In this document: positions 8,717 through 18,371 of the stretch, one piece after another
Layout: the number at the start of each line of letters is the position of its first letter
How positions within the stretch are numbered: the first letter of the stretch is position 1
From: Limobrevibacterium gyesilva
GTDB taxonomy: Bacteria; Pseudomonadota; Alphaproteobacteria; Acetobacterales; Acetobacteraceae
Length of the DNA: 64,000 nt
NCBI RefSeq assembly: GCF_025989185.1
Contig: NZ_JAPDNT010000004.1
Span: 124,001-188,000, forward strand
Direction: 5' to 3'
Made by a program: the position numbers and the translations under genes
The notes under the pieces: model-generated
Database searches by the model: none
What the model was told of the DNA's origin: nothing
Seen by the model: only the letters and a program-made list of their open reading frames with translations

Positions 8717-9367
8717 TCAGCCAAGATCGGCGGTTGATATGACGCGAACGCCGGCCGCGCGCAGGCGTTCGCGTGCGGCATCCATTGTGGTGCGCCCGTC
8801 CGGCGTGGGCAGGCCGATGCCGCGGCAGGCGTCTTCGATCACATAGGTTTCGTAGCCGAGGCGGGCCGCGTCCTCGGCGGACCAGGCGACGCAGAAATCG
8901 GTGGCGAGGCCGGCGAGGAACAGGCGGCGGAAGCCGCGGTTGCGCAGCCAGCCGTCGAGGCCGGTCGTGGTGGCGTGGTCGTTCTCGAAGAACGTGGAAT
9001 AGCTGTCAATGGCGGGGTGGAAGCCCTTGCGCACGATCGTTTCGATGCGGGCCTGGTCCAGGCCGGGATGCAGCGCGGCGTTCGGGCTGCCTTGCAGGGC
9101 GTGGTCGGGCCACAGGGTCTGCGGGCCGTAAGGGAGGGTGATCTCCGTGAACGGGGCGCGGCCATGGGCGCTGGCGAACGAGATGTGGCCGGGCGGGTGC
9201 CAGTCCTGGGTGGCGAAGGCATGGCGGAACGGGCCGGCGAGCAGGCGATTGATCACGGGCACGACCGCATCGCCGCCGGCCACCGGCAGCTCGCCACCGG
9301 GCATGAAGGTGGGCTGGACGTCGACCACGCCGAGGATGTCGGTGTCGCCGATCATGATCGGGGTCAT
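8717..9367 (-). CDS. pncA: Nicotinamidase (isochorismatase-like hydrolase)
   Basis: Hydrolyses nicotinamide to nicotinate for NAD salvage. The cysteine-hydrolase triad is visible: Asp16 (VVDVQPTF), Lys114 (IVRKGFHP) and Cys159 (LATDFCVAWSA). The metal-site region (TQDWHPPGHISF) and SYSTFFEN are as in PncA. ATG at 9367 overlaps the nth stop as ATGA, which fixes the start at 216 residues; the longer open frame upstream is nth in another frame. The closest alternative would be a generic isochorismatase-family hydrolase, but the metal-binding DxHxxxH pattern favours PncA. Confidence 0.9.
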   Translation of the reverse strand: MTPIMIGDTDILGVVDVQPTFMPGGELPVAGGDAVVPVINRLLAGPFRHAFATQDWHPPGHISFASAHGRAPFTEITLPYGPQTLWPDHALQGSPNAALHPGLDQARIETIVRKGFHPAIDSYSTFFENDHATTTGLDGWLRNRGFRRLFLAGLATDFCVAWSAEDAARLGYETYVIEDACRGIGLPTPDGRTTMDAARERLRAAGVRVISTADLG

Positions 9368-10077
9368 TGCTTCGGCGGTTTGCTGGCGGGGGGCGGGGAC
9401 TTGGCGGGGTAGTTGCACCACGTCGCGGCGACGCAGCGCCAGCATTCCGGCACGCGCGCTTTGCACACATAGCGGCCGTGCAGGATCAGCAGGTGATGGG
9501 CGTCGCGCAGCATGTCGGCCGGGATGCGCTTGACCAGCGCGTCCTCGACCGCGCGCACGGTGGCGCCGGGGGCGATGCCGGTGCGGTTGCCGAGACGGAA
9601 GATGTGAGTATCGACGGCCATGGTCGATTCACCGAAGGCCACGTTCAGCACCACATTGGCGGTCTTGCGGCCGACGCCGGGAAGGGCTTCCAGCTTCTCG
9701 CGGTCGCGCGGGACGGTGCCGCCGTGTTCGGCGATCAACCGGCGCGACAGTTCCACCACGTTCTTCGCCTTGCCTTGCCACAAGCCGATGGTACGGATGT
9801 GGCGGGCGACGCCGTCCACGCCCAGGGCGACCATGGCGGCAGGGGTGGGCGCTTCCTTGAACAGGGTGGCGGTGGCCTTGTTGACCGAGGCATCGGTGGC
9901 CTGGGCGGACAGCGCCACGGCGACCAGCAGCGTGTAGGGGTCGACGTAGTCGAGCTCGCTTTTCGGCGCCGGATTGGCGCGGGCCAGCGCCTCCAGGAAG
10001 GAACGAACCTGGGCCAGCGTCATCGGTCGGGTGCGGCGTGGCTGGCGCGGCTTGGCGGGAGCGGCGGACTTGAGCAT
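9364..10077 (-). CDS. nth: Endonuclease III (DNA glycosylase/AP lyase)
   Basis: Removes oxidised pyrimidines and cleaves AP sites in base-excision repair. Helix-hairpin-helix motif LPGVGRKTANV with catalytic Lys138, catalytic Asp156 (VDTHIFR), and the C-terminal 4Fe-4S cluster ligands Cys205-x6-Cys212-x2-Cys215-x5-Cys221. Start chosen at 10077 (MLKSAAPAK; 237 residues), with 10023 (MTLAQV) as an alternative; the longer open frame upstream overlaps the divergent DUF2244 gene. It is coupled to pncA by ATGA. Confidence 0.96.
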   Translation of the reverse strand: MLKSAAPAKPRQPRRTRPMTLAQVRSFLEALARANPAPKSELDYVDPYTLLVAVALSAQATDASVNKATATLFKEAPTPAAMVALGVDGVARHIRTIGLWQGKAKNVVELSRRLIAEHGGTVPRDREKLEALPGVGRKTANVVLNVAFGESTMAVDTHIFRLGNRTGIAPGATVRAVEDALVKRIPADMLRDAHHLLILHGRYVCKARVPECWRCVAATWCNYPAKSPPPASKPPKQ

Positions 10078-10118
10078 GTCGGAAGTGTCGCTGCGGCCGA
10101 GGGGGCTGGCAAGCTGGC

Positions 10119-10637
10119 GTGGCACCCTATGTGAGGTCTGTGGAACAGGACGCAACGTTGTTCGAGGCGGTGATCGTGCCGCATCGCAGCCTGTCGCGCC
10201 GGGGGCGGCGGGTGGTGCTCGGCGCGATCGGCGCGATGTGCTGCGCCACCGCGGCCGCGTTCTTCTGGCTCGGCGCCTGGCCGGTGAGCGGCTTTGCCGG
10301 GATGGAAGTGCCGCTCGCCATCCTGCTGTTCCACCTGAATGTGCGCGCGGCACGCGCGAGCGAACTGGTCATGCTGTCCGAGCAGGGACTGCGCATCGTC
10401 CGCACCGACGCCAGGGGCGTGCGGCGCGAGCGCCGGCTGCCGGCGTCCTGGCTGAATGTGCAGCTGGATGACCGGCCCGGGCGGGTGCCGGTGCTGCTGT
10501 TGGTGGCGCGCGACGTGCGCGAGGAGATCGGGCGCAGCCTGAACGAGGACGAGAAGCGCGACCTGGCCGCGGCGCTGCAGGAGGCGCTGCATCGCTGGCG
10601 CAATCCGCGCTTCGATAATCCGCAACTTCGCGACTGA
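10119..10637 (+). CDS. DUF2244 membrane protein
   Basis: 172 residues, GTG start. The N-terminus carries the DUF2244 pattern (ATLFEAVIVPHRSLSRRG). Two hydrophobic segments follow (about residues 34-50 and 60-75), then a soluble C-terminal domain ending in a basic/acidic helix. Function in this family is unknown; members sit in the cytoplasmic membrane. It is divergent from nth with 41 bases between starts, and convergent with the following MFS gene. Confidence 0.85.
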   Translation: MAPYVRSVEQDATLFEAVIVPHRSLSRRGRRVVLGAIGAMCCATAAAFFWLGAWPVSGFAGMEVPLAILLFHLNVRAARASELVMLSEQGLRIVRTDARGVRRERRLPASWLNVQLDDRPGRVPVLLLVARDVREEIGRSLNEDEKRDLAAALQEALHRWRNPRFDNPQLRD

Positions 10638-10640
10638 CGT

Positions 10641-10674
10641 CGCACGGCCTCAGCTCCGCGCCTGACGCCGTGCG
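10641..10674. terminator. Convergent-gene hairpin after DUF2244 gene
   Basis: CGCACGGC (10641-10648) pairs with GCCGTGCG (10667-10674). The stem straddles the last codons of the converging MFS gene, whose stop is at 10650. There is no T-run on either side, so termination is only suggested by its position. Confidence 0.35.
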
Positions 10675-11795
10675 GCCGTGGCGAGCCCTGGCGCCAGCAG
10701 CAGCCCGAGTCCGCCCAGACCGGCCATGAGCAGGAACACCTGGCCGCTGCCGTCGTACGCTGCCCCGGCTGCCCACATCATCAGCCCGGTCGGGACGGCG
10801 GTGCCGAGTGACGCGTGCAGGGTCTGGGCGCCGGCGGCGCGCTCCGGTGGGATGGTGCGGCTGAGCATGAGCATGGCCGAGAGGTGCTGCATGCCGTAGG
10901 TGGCGCCGTGGAGGAACTGGATCGCCGCCAGGGAGGCAAGGTCGGTGGTCAGTGCGGTCAGGCTCCAGCGGAGCAGGCTGGCGGCGGCGGCGACGGCCGT
11001 CAGCCCGGCGGGGCCGAGGCGCGCGGCGACGCGGCGGCCGAAGACGAACAGCAGGATTTCGGCCACGACGCCTTCTGACCACAGCAGCCCGATCGCGGTG
11101 TCGCTGATGCCGTGCGCGCGCCAATGCACGGTGGCCAGGCCGTAATAGGCGCCATGAGCCCCTTGGATCAGTGCGCTGGCGCCGAGCGTGAGCAGGAACG
11201 GACGGTAGGTGAGCAGACGCACGCCGCGCATGGCGCCGCGCGGTCCGTGTGGCGGGGCGGCGGCCTGCGGCAGCAATGCGGCGAGGGCGGCGGCAACGGC
11301 GTAGCTGCCGGCCAACAGCACCGGCACCACGCGGGCGCCGAAAGCGGCGACGATCGGGCCGGCCGCGGCCGTCGCCGCCATGAAGGCCGCCGAGCCGGAA
11401 GCGCGCACCCGGCCATAGTCGAGCCGGCCTTCGCCGGCCAGCGCCAGGGCCAGCGTGTCCGAAAGCGGCGTCAGCGCCGACGCGGTGACCGCCTGCGCCG
11501 CCGAAACCAGCAGCAGGACGACGATGCCGTGGGCCGGCAGGTAGCTGGCGCAGGCGATGGCGGCGAGGGCGGCGGACCAGAACAGCACGGTTGCGTGCCG
11601 GCCGGCCCGGTCGGCGATCCATCCCCAGCCCGGCACCGCGGCGAGGCGGCACAGCGTGGCCAGGCCGAGCACCTCGCCGATCTCGGCGGCGGACAGTCCG
11701 CGATCGGACAGGAACAGTGGCAGGAACGCCGTGTTGACGCCGCCGGCAACGAAGATGGGCGCAAGGAAGGCCGCCAGGCGGACGCTCGGGGACAT
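10650..11795 (-). CDS. MFS transporter (MFS_1-like, HcaT type)
   Basis: 381 residues with about 12 hydrophobic segments. The motif WGWIADRAGRHATVLFW after the second segment is the MFS motif A region. The overall pattern (FVAGGVNTAFLPLFLSDRGLSAAEIG at the start, LIQGAHGAYYGLATVHWRAHGIS mid-protein) matches the HcaT/PPP-transporter-like group of the major facilitator superfamily. Substrate cannot be told. It stands alone between the DUF2244 gene (convergent) and sufE (same strand, 45-base gap). Confidence 0.85.
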   Translation of the reverse strand: MSPSVRLAAFLAPIFVAGGVNTAFLPLFLSDRGLSAAEIGEVLGLATLCRLAAVPGWGWIADRAGRHATVLFWSAALAAIACASYLPAHGIVVLLLVSAAQAVTASALTPLSDTLALALAGEGRLDYGRVRASGSAAFMAATAAAGPIVAAFGARVVPVLLAGSYAVAAALAALLPQAAAPPHGPRGAMRGVRLLTYRPFLLTLGASALIQGAHGAYYGLATVHWRAHGISDTAIGLLWSEGVVAEILLFVFGRRVAARLGPAGLTAVAAAASLLRWSLTALTTDLASLAAIQFLHGATYGMQHLSAMLMLSRTIPPERAAGAQTLHASLGTAVPTGLMMWAAGAAYDGSGQVFLLMAGLGGLGLLLAPGLATAARRQARS

Positions 11796-11840
11796 TGCGC
11801 CAACATATCGGCCGCAGCCGCGCCGCAGCCAGCCGGCGAA

Positions 11841-12296
11841 TCAGACGCGGGCGGCTTCCTGGGCGGCGACGTTGCGCACGCGGCGGGCCATGGCGGCGAT
11901 GCCGTTGCCGCGGCTGGTGGACAGCGCCTCCAGCAGCCCGAGATCCTTCAGGAACACCGGATCGGTTTCGGCGATCTCCTCAGGAGAGCGGCCGGAATAG
12001 ACGCGCAGCAGCAACGCGACCAGGCCGGAGACGATGGCGGCGTCCGACACGCCGGCGAAATACAGCTTGCCGCCGCGCGGCGTGGCTTCCATCCAGACCC
12101 GGCTCTGGCAGCCCGGCACGCGATGCGCGTCGTCGGCCCAGGCGTCGGGGAAGGGCGGCAGCTTGCGGCCGAGCTCGATGATGTACTGGTAGCGGTCCAT
12201 CCAGTCGTCGAACACGGCAAGCTCGTCGCCGATGGCAATGATGGCATCCGCGGCGGTGGGGTCCTCGGGCTGGACGAAGGGATCCGGTGTGGTCAT
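11841..12296 (-). CDS. sufE: Cysteine desulfuration protein SufE
   Basis: Accepts persulfide sulfur from the SufS cysteine desulfurase and passes it to the Suf scaffold. The acceptor is Cys63 in the conserved VPGCQSRVW loop, preceded by the family pattern YQYIIELGRKLPPFP. 151 residues from ATG 12296; an ATG three codons upstream (12305) is possible. No other suf gene is nearby, so here it is an orphan, as in many alphaproteobacteria. Confidence 0.93.
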   Translation of the reverse strand: MTTPDPFVQPEDPTAADAIIAIGDELAVFDDWMDRYQYIIELGRKLPPFPDAWADDAHRVPGCQSRVWMEATPRGGKLYFAGVSDAAIVSGLVALLLRVYSGRSPEEIAETDPVFLKDLGLLEALSTSRGNGIAAMARRVRNVAAQEAARV

Positions 12297-12365
12297 TGCT
12301 CGCATGTGCGTGTGCGACCGGCGACCGTCAAGCCCATGCGGCGTGTCAATCCCGGGGTGGGGCCA

Positions 12366-12399
12366 GCAGTTCCGTGGGCGGAGGCGCCCACGGAACTGC
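12366..12399 (-). terminator. Strong hairpin downstream of hslVU
   Basis: A 15-base perfect stem, with GCAGTTCCGTGGGCG at 12366-12380 pairing with 12385-12399, around a GAGG tetraloop. It lies 27 bases beyond the hslU stop in the direction of transcription. No U-tract follows. It is probably a terminator or 3'-end stabiliser of the hslVU mRNA. Confidence 0.55.
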
Positions 12400-12426
12400 C
12401 GACAGCAGCCGGCCTCGCAGCCGCGG

Positions 12427-13752
12427 CTACAGGATGAACCGGCTCAGGTCGCCCTTCGAAGCCAGCGGCGCCACGCGGTCGCGGACATAGGCGGCGTCGA
12501 CCGTCACTTTCTGGCCGCCGCGGTCGGAGGCGGTGAAGCTGATCTCCTCCAGCAACCGCTCCAGCACCGTGTGCAGGCGCCGGGCACCGATGTTCTCGAC
12601 GCGGTCGTTGATGTCGGTGGCCAGGTCGGCCAGCCCGTCCACCGCGTCGTCGGTGAAGTCGAGCGCCACGCCCTCGGTGCCGATCAGCGCCTGGTACTGC
12701 TTGATCAGGGAATGCTCCGGCTCGGTCAGGATGCGGCGCATGTCGTCGCGCGACAGCGGCGACAGCTCCACGCGGATCGGCAGGCGGCCCTGCAGCTCCG
12801 GCAGCAGGTCGGCGGGCTTGGCCAGGTGGAATGCGCCGGAGGCGATGAACAGGATGTGGTCGGTCTTCACCGGGCCGTGCTTGGTGGCGACCGTCGTCCC
12901 TTCGATGATCGGCAGCAGGTCGCGCTGCACGCCCTCGCGCGAGACGTCGCCGCCGCGGAACCCGCCCTCGGTGGTGCGGGCGCAGACCTTGTCGATCTCG
13001 TCGAGGAAGACGATGCCGTTGTTCTCGGCGTGCTCCAGCGCGTCCTTGGTCAGGCGGTCGTTGTCCAGCAGCTTGTCGGCCTCCTCGCGCTCCAGCGCGC
13101 GGCGGGCGGCTTCCACGGTCATCTTGCGCATCGTCGTCGGGCGGCCGCCGAACATGCCCTTCATCACGTCGCCCAGGTTGATCATCTGGCCCGGCGGCAT
13201 GCCGGGGATGTCCATCTGGCCGATCGGGTTGCCGGGCATCTCGGCCAAGGCGAGCTCGATCTCCTTGTCCTCAAGCTCGCCGCTGCGCAGCATGCGGCGG
13301 AACTTGCTGCGGGTGTCGGCGGCGGCCTGCTCGCCGCACAGGGCGGTGATCAGGCGTTCCTCGGCGGCCAGCTCGGCCTTGGCCTGCACGTCCTTGCGGG
13401 CGGAGTCGCGCAGCATGGTGATGCTGACTTCCACCAGGTCGCGCACGATGCTTTCCACGTCGCGGCCGACATAGCCGACCTCGGTGAACTTCGTGGCTTC
13501 CACCTTCAGGAACGGCGCCTGGGCGAGCTTGGCCAGACGGCGGGCGATCTCGGTCTTGCCGCAGCCGGTGGGGCCGATCATCAGGATGTTCTTCGGCACT
13601 ACCTCCTCGCGCAGCGCCTCGGACAGCTGCTGGCGGCGCCAGCGGTTGCGCAGCGCGATGGCGACGGCGCGCTTGGCGTCGTTCTGGCCGACGATGAAAC
13701 GGTCGAGCTCGCTGACGATCTCGCGCGGCGAGTAGGTCGGGACTTCCATCAT
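12427..13752 (-). CDS. hslU: ATP-dependent protease ATPase subunit HslU
   Basis: AAA+ unfoldase that feeds substrates to the HslV protease. Walker A GPTGCGKT at residues 60-67, Walker [11 protein letters not shown], and the conserved N-terminus [33 protein letters not shown] is diagnostic (written here only in part as the motif [10 protein letters not shown]). The extreme C-terminus DLSRFIL fits the HslU tail that docks into HslV. 441 residues; a second ATG one codon in is possible. It lies 6 bases after hslV, in one operon. Confidence 0.97.
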   Translation of the reverse strand: MMEVPTYSPREIVSELDRFIVGQNDAKRAVAIALRNRWRRQQLSEALREEVVPKNILMIGPTGCGKTEIARRLAKLAQAPFLKVEATKFTEVGYVGRDVESIVRDLVEVSITMLRDSARKDVQAKAELAAEERLITALCGEQAAADTRSKFRRMLRSGELEDKEIELALAEMPGNPIGQMDIPGMPPGQMINLGDVMKGMFGGRPTTMRKMTVEAARRALEREEADKLLDNDRLTKDALEHAENNGIVFLDEIDKVCARTTEGGFRGGDVSREGVQRDLLPIIEGTTVATKHGPVKTDHILFIASGAFHLAKPADLLPELQGRLPIRVELSPLSRDDMRRILTEPEHSLIKQYQALIGTEGVALDFTDDAVDGLADLATDINDRVENIGARRLHTVLERLLEEISFTASDRGGQKVTVDAAYVRDRVAPLASKGDLSRFIL

Positions 13753-13758
13753 GATTCC

Positions 13759-14325
13759 TTACGAAATCGTCTCAACGATCACGTTGTGGTTCGTGTAGAC
13801 GCAGATATCGGCCGCGATCTTCATGGCGCGGCGGGCGACCTCCTCGCAGGTGAGGTCCGGCACCTCGATCAGCGCGCGGGCGGCGGCGAGCGCGTAGTTG
13901 CCGCCGGAGCCGATGGCGATGACGCCGTCCTCGGGCTCCAGCACGTCGCCGTTGCCGGTGAGGGTGAAGCTGCGGTCCTTGTCGGCGACCGCCATCATCG
14001 CCTCCAGCCGGCGCAGATAGCGGTCGGTGCGCCAGTCCTTGGCGAGCTCCACGCAGGCGCGTTCCAGCTGGTTGGGGAAGCGTTCGAGCTTCGCCTCCAG
14101 GCGCTCCAGAAGAGTGAAAGCGTCGGCGGTGGCGCCGGCGAAGCCGGCCAGCACGGCGCCGCCGGCGCCGATGCGGCGCACCTTGCGGGCATTGCCCTTC
14201 ACCACGGTCTGGCCGAGGCTGACCTGGCCGTCGCCGGCCATGGTCACTGCGGGGCCGCGGCGGACGCACAGGATGGTGGTGCCGTGCCAGCCCACCGGAT
14301 CGTAAGGGGAAGATGTGTTTTGCAT
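13759..14325 (-). CDS. hslV: ATP-dependent protease peptidase subunit HslV
   Basis: Proteasome-type Ntn-hydrolase that forms a double hexamer capped by HslU. The body TTILCVRR...[22 protein letters not shown] is classical HslV. A 15-residue prosegment ending in WHG precedes the catalytic threonine (Thr16), so the protein must be processed to expose Thr1, unlike the E. coli form, where only Met is removed; such prosegments are common in alphaproteobacteria. 188 residues. It is first in hslVU and divergent from hisB. Confidence 0.97.
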   Translation of the reverse strand: MQNTSSPYDPVGWHGTTILCVRRGPAVTMAGDGQVSLGQTVVKGNARKVRRIGAGGAVLAGFAGATADAFTLLERLEAKLERFPNQLERACVELAKDWRTDRYLRRLEAMMAVADKDRSFTLTGNGDVLEPEDGVIAIGSGGNYALAAARALIEVPDLTCEEVARRAMKIAADICVYTNHNVIVETIS

Positions 14326-14471
14326 GATCTGGCGCTAGATGGTCCACCGGGGCCGCCGGGGCAAGACGCATGCAGCCGGCGCAGCGCTGGGTCGCTGCCG
14401 CTGCGCCCGGATCGGCCCGCTCCGGCAGCGTTTGCGGCGAGCGGCGGTTTTCGAGTAGTGCTGCCCCCGTC

Positions 14472-15062
14472 ATGACCCGCATCGCCACAATCGCCCGCAC
14501 CACGTCGGAAACCGATATCAGCCTGACGCTCGCCCTCGACGGATCGGGCCAGGCCGAAATCGACACCGGCATCGGCTTCCTCGACCATATGCTGACCGCG
14601 CTGGCCCGCCACGCGCTGTTCGACCTGACGGTGCGCGCCACGGGCGACCTGCATATCGACCTGCATCACACCACCGAGGACGTGGGCATCGTGCTGGGGC
14701 GGGCGCTGGCGCAGGCGCTGGGCGAGAAGCGCGGCATCCGCCGCTTCGGCCATGCCGTCGTGCCAATGGACGAGGCGCTGGCGGAAGTCGCGATCGACAT
14801 TTCCGGCCGCCCCTTCCTCGCCTGGTCCGTTGCCTTCGCCCAGCCCCGGCTGGGCGAGATGGACACCGAGCTGTTCGAGGAGTTCTTCCGGGCCTTCGCC
14901 ACCAACGCGCTGATCACGCTGCATGTGACGCAGAAGGCCGGCCGCAACACGCATCATGTGGCGGAAGCCTGCTTCAAGGCATTGGCCCGCGCCCTGCGCA
15001 TGGCCGTCGAGGCCGATCCGCGCGCGGGCGACGCCGTCCCCTCGACCAAGGGATCGCTGTGA
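14472..15062 (+). CDS. hisB: Imidazoleglycerol-phosphate dehydratase
   Basis: Dehydrates imidazole-glycerol phosphate, step 6 of histidine synthesis (the free-standing dehydratase, not the E. coli bifunctional form). Both Mn-binding motifs are present: [10 protein letters not shown] (DLHHTTED) and [12 protein letters not shown], with [15 protein letters not shown]. 196 residues from ATG 14472, the usual length; the open frame extends back to 14370 but without homology. It is the first gene of the his cluster and overlaps the DUF2628 gene (GTGA). Confidence 0.96.
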   Translation: MTRIATIARTTSETDISLTLALDGSGQAEIDTGIGFLDHMLTALARHALFDLTVRATGDLHIDLHHTTEDVGIVLGRALAQALGEKRGIRRFGHAVVPMDEALAEVAIDISGRPFLAWSVAFAQPRLGEMDTELFEEFFRAFATNALITLHVTQKAGRNTHHVAEACFKALARALRMAVEADPRAGDAVPSTKGSL

Positions 15063-15442
15063 GGATCTGGACCGCGTATACCCGCGCGAGGTCGGCGCCC
15101 GTGCTGGTGCGCGAGGGCTTCAGCTGGGGCGCGCTGGTGTTCGGGCCGTTCTGGCTGCTGGCGCATCGCGCCTGGATTCCCGGCGTGTTGGTGTTGTGCG
15201 CCGAAATTGCCCTCGCCTTCACGCCCGGCCCGTCGCGGCTGGTGCTGTCGTTGGCGCTGGCCTGGCTGCTGGGCCTGTGCGGCCGCGATCTGGTGCGCTG
15301 GTCGCTGGAGCGGCGCGGCTTCCTGCTGGCGCATGTGGTGGCCGCCCGCGACGAGGACACCGCGCTGGCCCGCCTGCTGGCGCGCCGGCCCGACCTGACC
15401 GCCAGCCTGGTTCCCGCGGGGCTTCCCGGGGGACGGCCATGA
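15059..15442 (+). CDS. DUF2628 membrane protein
   Basis: 127 residues, GTG start overlapping the hisB stop. N-terminal [22 protein letters not shown] is the DUF2628 signature, with two to three hydrophobic segments between residues ~26 and 80. Function unknown. Its placement between hisB and hisH, coupled at both ends (GTGA and ATGA), is a recurrent alphaproteobacterial arrangement and implies co-translation with histidine genes. A direct role in the pathway is not indicated. Confidence 0.85.
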   Translation: MRIWTAYTRARSAPVLVREGFSWGALVFGPFWLLAHRAWIPGVLVLCAEIALAFTPGPSRLVLSLALAWLLGLCGRDLVRWSLERRGFLLAHVVAARDEDTALARLLARRPDLTASLVPAGLPGGRP

Positions 15443-16077
15443 AGGTGGCCGTCATCGATTACGGCAGCGGCAACCTCGCCTCCGCCGCGCGCGCGCTGGC
15501 GGTAGCCGCGGAGCGGGCGGGGATCGCGGCCGACGTGTCGATCACCGCCGACCCCGACGCCGTCGCTCGCGCCGACCGCATCGTGCTGCCGGGCCAGGGC
15601 GCGTTCGCCGACTGCGCGCGCGGCCTGGCGGCGATTCCGGGCTTGCGCCAGGCGATCGTGACCGCGACTGATGCCGGTGCGCCGTTCCTGGGCATTTGCG
15701 TGGGCATGCAGCTGATGGCCGAGCGCGGGCTGGAGCACGCGGTGACGCCGGGCTTCGGCTGGATCGCCGGCGAAATCGCCGCCATGACCCCGCCCGCCGC
15801 GCTGCGCCTGCCGCAGATGGGCTGGAACGACCTTGTGTTCGATCCGGGCGCGCACAAATTGCTTGAAGGGCTGGTCCCGGGCGATCATGCCTATTTCGTG
15901 CACAGCTACGCGCTGGCCCGCGGCGAGCCCGGGCAGATTGTCGCCACCACGGATTATGGCGGCTCCGTCGTCGCCATGGTTGCCGCGGGGAACCGCGCCG
16001 GGACTCAGTTTCACGTCGAAAAGAGCCAGGAGGTCGGCTTGCGCATTCTCGCCAACTTCCTGCGCTGGACCCCCTGA
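15439..16077 (+). CDS. hisH: Imidazole glycerol phosphate synthase, glutaminase subunit
   Basis: Class I glutamine amidotransferase supplying ammonia to HisF. Catalytic triad Cys87 (LGICVGMQ), His192 and Glu194 (QFHVEKS). It opens with AVIDYGSGNLAS and carries PQMGWNDL and YFVHSYA, as in the family. 212 residues. ATG overlaps the DUF2628 stop (ATGA). The partner hisF is about 1.5 kb downstream. Confidence 0.97.
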   Translation: MKVAVIDYGSGNLASAARALAVAAERAGIAADVSITADPDAVARADRIVLPGQGAFADCARGLAAIPGLRQAIVTATDAGAPFLGICVGMQLMAERGLEHAVTPGFGWIAGEIAAMTPPAALRLPQMGWNDLVFDPGAHKLLEGLVPGDHAYFVHSYALARGEPGQIVATTDYGGSVVAMVAAGNRAGTQFHVEKSQEVGLRILANFLRWTP

Positions 16078-16079
16078 TC

Positions 16080-16640
16080 ATGTCCGCATCCGACACCACC
16101 GCCGAGCCGACCCATGGCGTTGAGCGCATCGCCGCGTTCACCGACGAGGAGCTGCACGACCTCTGCGAGGCCGCCGATGCCGCGATCATCGATGGCGGCG
16201 GCTTCGGCTGGGTGACGCCGCCCGGCCGCCATGCGCTGGAGCGCTATTTCAAGGGCGTGCTGCTGGTGCCCGAGCGCGAGCTGTTCGTGGCCCGGGTCGG
16301 TGGCCGCATCGTCGGGTCGGCGCAGCTGGTGCGGCCGCCGCGCAACAACGAGGCGCAGGCCTTCGCCGCCCAGCTGATGCACTCGTTCATCGCCCCCTAT
16401 GCCCGCGGCCACGGCCTCGCCCGGCTGCTGACGCGGCGGGTGGAGGAAGGGGCACGGGCGCTGGGGTATCACGTGCTGAACCTCGACGTGCGGGAAACCC
16501 AGGAAGCGGCGATCGCGCTGTACGAGTCGATGGGATACATCCGCTGGGGCGTGCACCCGACCTATGCCCGCGTCGGCGGCAGAACCATCCGTGGCGTGTT
16601 CTACTACAAGCCCCTGCAGCCTGGCGGGCGCATCGCGTGA
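16080..16640 (+). CDS. GNAT-family N-acetyltransferase
   Basis: 186 residues. The acetyl-CoA binding region is at about residues 100-125 (HSFIAPYARGHGLARLLTRRVEEGARALGY, a Q/RxxGxA-type loop: APYARGHGLA). It is followed by LNLDVRETQEAAIALYESMGYIRWG, the usual beta5/alpha4 part of GNAT enzymes. Acceptor unknown. It lies 2 bases after hisH and before hisA, so it is co-transcribed with the his genes. A link to histidine metabolism is only positional. Confidence 0.88.
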   Translation: MSASDTTAEPTHGVERIAAFTDEELHDLCEAADAAIIDGGGFGWVTPPGRHALERYFKGVLLVPERELFVARVGGRIVGSAQLVRPPRNNEAQAFAAQLMHSFIAPYARGHGLARLLTRRVEEGARALGYHVLNLDVRETQEAAIALYESMGYIRWGVHPTYARVGGRTIRGVFYYKPLQPGGRIA

Positions 16641-16694
16641 GGGCGGAAGGCCCGGTCTTCCCCCCTGTAGCCCCTCTCGCGGAGTGATCGCCCG

Positions 16695-17438
16695 ATGCCG
16701 GGACTGACGTTGTACCCTGCCATTGACCTGAAGGACGGGGCCTGCGTCCGGCTGCGGCGCGGCGACATGGCGGATGCCACGGTCTATTCCGACGATCCCG
16801 GGGCGCAGGCGCGGATCTGGCAGGATGCGGGGTTCCGGTGGCTGCATGTTGTCGACCTCAACGGCGCCTTTGCCGGGCATTCCGTGAATGCGGAGGCGGT
16901 GGCGGCCATTCTGGCGAACGTGACGGTCCCCGTGCAGCTGGGCGGCGGCCTGCGCGACATGGCGGGGATCGAGCGCTGGCTGGAGGCGGGGGTGACCCGG
17001 GTGATCCTGGGCAGTGCCGCGGCCAAGAATCCGGCCCTGGTGCGGCAGGCCTGCCGGGCGCATCCCGGACGGATCGTCGTGGGGATCGATGCGCGTGACG
17101 GCTATGTGGCCGTGGAGGGCTGGGCGGAGACGTCCGAGCTGCGGGCGATCGAGCTGGCGCTGCGTTTCGAGGATGCCGGGGTGGCCACGATCATCTACAC
17201 CGATATCGGCCGCGACGGCATGCTGAGCGGGCTGAACCTGGAACAGACGGTCGATCTGGCGTTCCAGATCTCCACGCCGGTGATCGCGTCGGGCGGGGTC
17301 GGCAGCCTGGCCGACCTGGCGGCGCTGAAGCGGGCGGCGGCGGCCGCGCGCGGCGCGATCGAGGGCGTGATCGTGGGCCGGGCGTTGTATGACGGCCGTG
17401 TGACGCCGGCGGAGGCCCTTGCCCTGTTTGCCGGTTGA
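16695..17438 (+). CDS. hisA: 1-(5-phosphoribosyl)-5-[(5-phosphoribosylamino)methylideneamino] imidazole-4-carboxamide isomerase
   Basis: Amadori isomerase of the (beta/alpha)8 fold, step 4 of histidine synthesis. N-terminal [15 protein letters not shown] carries the catalytic Asp (AIDLKDG), with phosphate-binding VQLGGGLRD and [13 protein letters not shown]. 247 residues, with GGAGTGA as ribosome site. It is preceded by a 54-base gap after the GNAT gene. Confidence 0.97.
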   Translation: MPGLTLYPAIDLKDGACVRLRRGDMADATVYSDDPGAQARIWQDAGFRWLHVVDLNGAFAGHSVNAEAVAAILANVTVPVQLGGGLRDMAGIERWLEAGVTRVILGSAAAKNPALVRQACRAHPGRIVVGIDARDGYVAVEGWAETSELRAIELALRFEDAGVATIIYTDIGRDGMLSGLNLEQTVDLAFQISTPVIASGGVGSLADLAALKRAAAAARGAIEGVIVGRALYDGRVTPAEALALFAG

Positions 17439-17580
17439 CCGGATCACGCCGCGACTTGTCGGGGCGTGGCGGCCGGCGGTGGCACCCTTGCGTGTTCTAC
17501 ACTTGCATCGGCGCGGCGAGGGGTCGCAAACACGCACCCTTGACACGCGCGTCCGCGTGGACGCCGAGAGGAACGCCGAG

Positions 17581-18360
17581 GTGCTGAAGCTGCGCGTGAT
17601 CCCCTGTCTGGACGTGAAGGACGGCCGCGTCGTGAAGGGCGTGAACTTCGTGTCCCTGTGCGACGCCGGCGACCCCGTGGAGCAGGCCGCGGTCTATGAC
17701 GCCGCCGGTGCCGACGAGCTGACCTTCCTGGACATCACCGCGAGCCACGAGAACCGCGACACCATCCTCGATGTGGTCGCGCGCACCGCGGCGCGGGTGT
17801 TCCTGCCGCTGACCGTGGGCGGCGGCATCCGCGCGGTGGACGACATGCGCCGGCTGCTGCTGGCGGGGGCGGACAAGTGCAGCATGAACTCGGCCGCGGT
17901 GGCGCGGCCGGAGCTGGTGCGCGAGGCGGCGGAGAAGTTCGGCAGCCAGTGCGTGGTGGTGGCGGTCGACGCCAAGCGGGTGGCGCCCGGCCGGTGGGAG
18001 GTGTTCACCCATGGCGGGCGGCACGGCACGGGGATCGACGCGGTGGCGTGGTGCCGGCGTGTGGCGGAGCTGGGCGCGGGCGAGATCCTGCTGACCAGCA
18101 TGGACCGTGACGGCACCGGCGCGGGCTTCGACCTCGACCTGCTGCGCACGGTGTGCGGCGCGGTGCGGGTGCCGGTGATCGCCTCGGGCGGCGTGGGCAC
18201 GCTTGCGCATTTCGTTGAGGGCGCGCGCGCCGGGGCCACGGGCCTGCTGGCGGCCAGCGTGTTTCATTTTGGAACTTTCACCATTTCCCAGGTGAAGGCA
18301 GCGTTACATGACGCGGGCCTGCCGGTGCGCCTGCCGCGCCCGGACCTGCGGGCGGCCTGA
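17581..18360 (+). CDS. hisF: Imidazole glycerol phosphate synthase, cyclase subunit
   Basis: Cyclase that joins HisH-derived ammonia to PRFAR, yielding imidazole glycerol phosphate and AICAR. Begins [20 protein letters not shown] with catalytic Asp11; the second catalytic Asp is in VVAVDAKRV; phosphate sites are GGGIR and ASGGVGTL. 259 residues from GTG 17581, with GAGAGGA about 10 bases upstream. The frame is open further upstream, but that part lacks homology. Confidence 0.97.
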   Translation: MLKLRVIPCLDVKDGRVVKGVNFVSLCDAGDPVEQAAVYDAAGADELTFLDITASHENRDTILDVVARTAARVFLPLTVGGGIRAVDDMRRLLLAGADKCSMNSAAVARPELVREAAEKFGSQCVVVAVDAKRVAPGRWEVFTHGGRHGTGIDAVAWCRRVAELGAGEILLTSMDRDGTGAGFDLDLLRTVCGAVRVPVIASGGVGTLAHFVEGARAGATGLLAASVFHFGTFTISQVKAALHDAGLPVRLPRPDLRAA

Positions 18361-18371
18361 AGGAAGCGGCC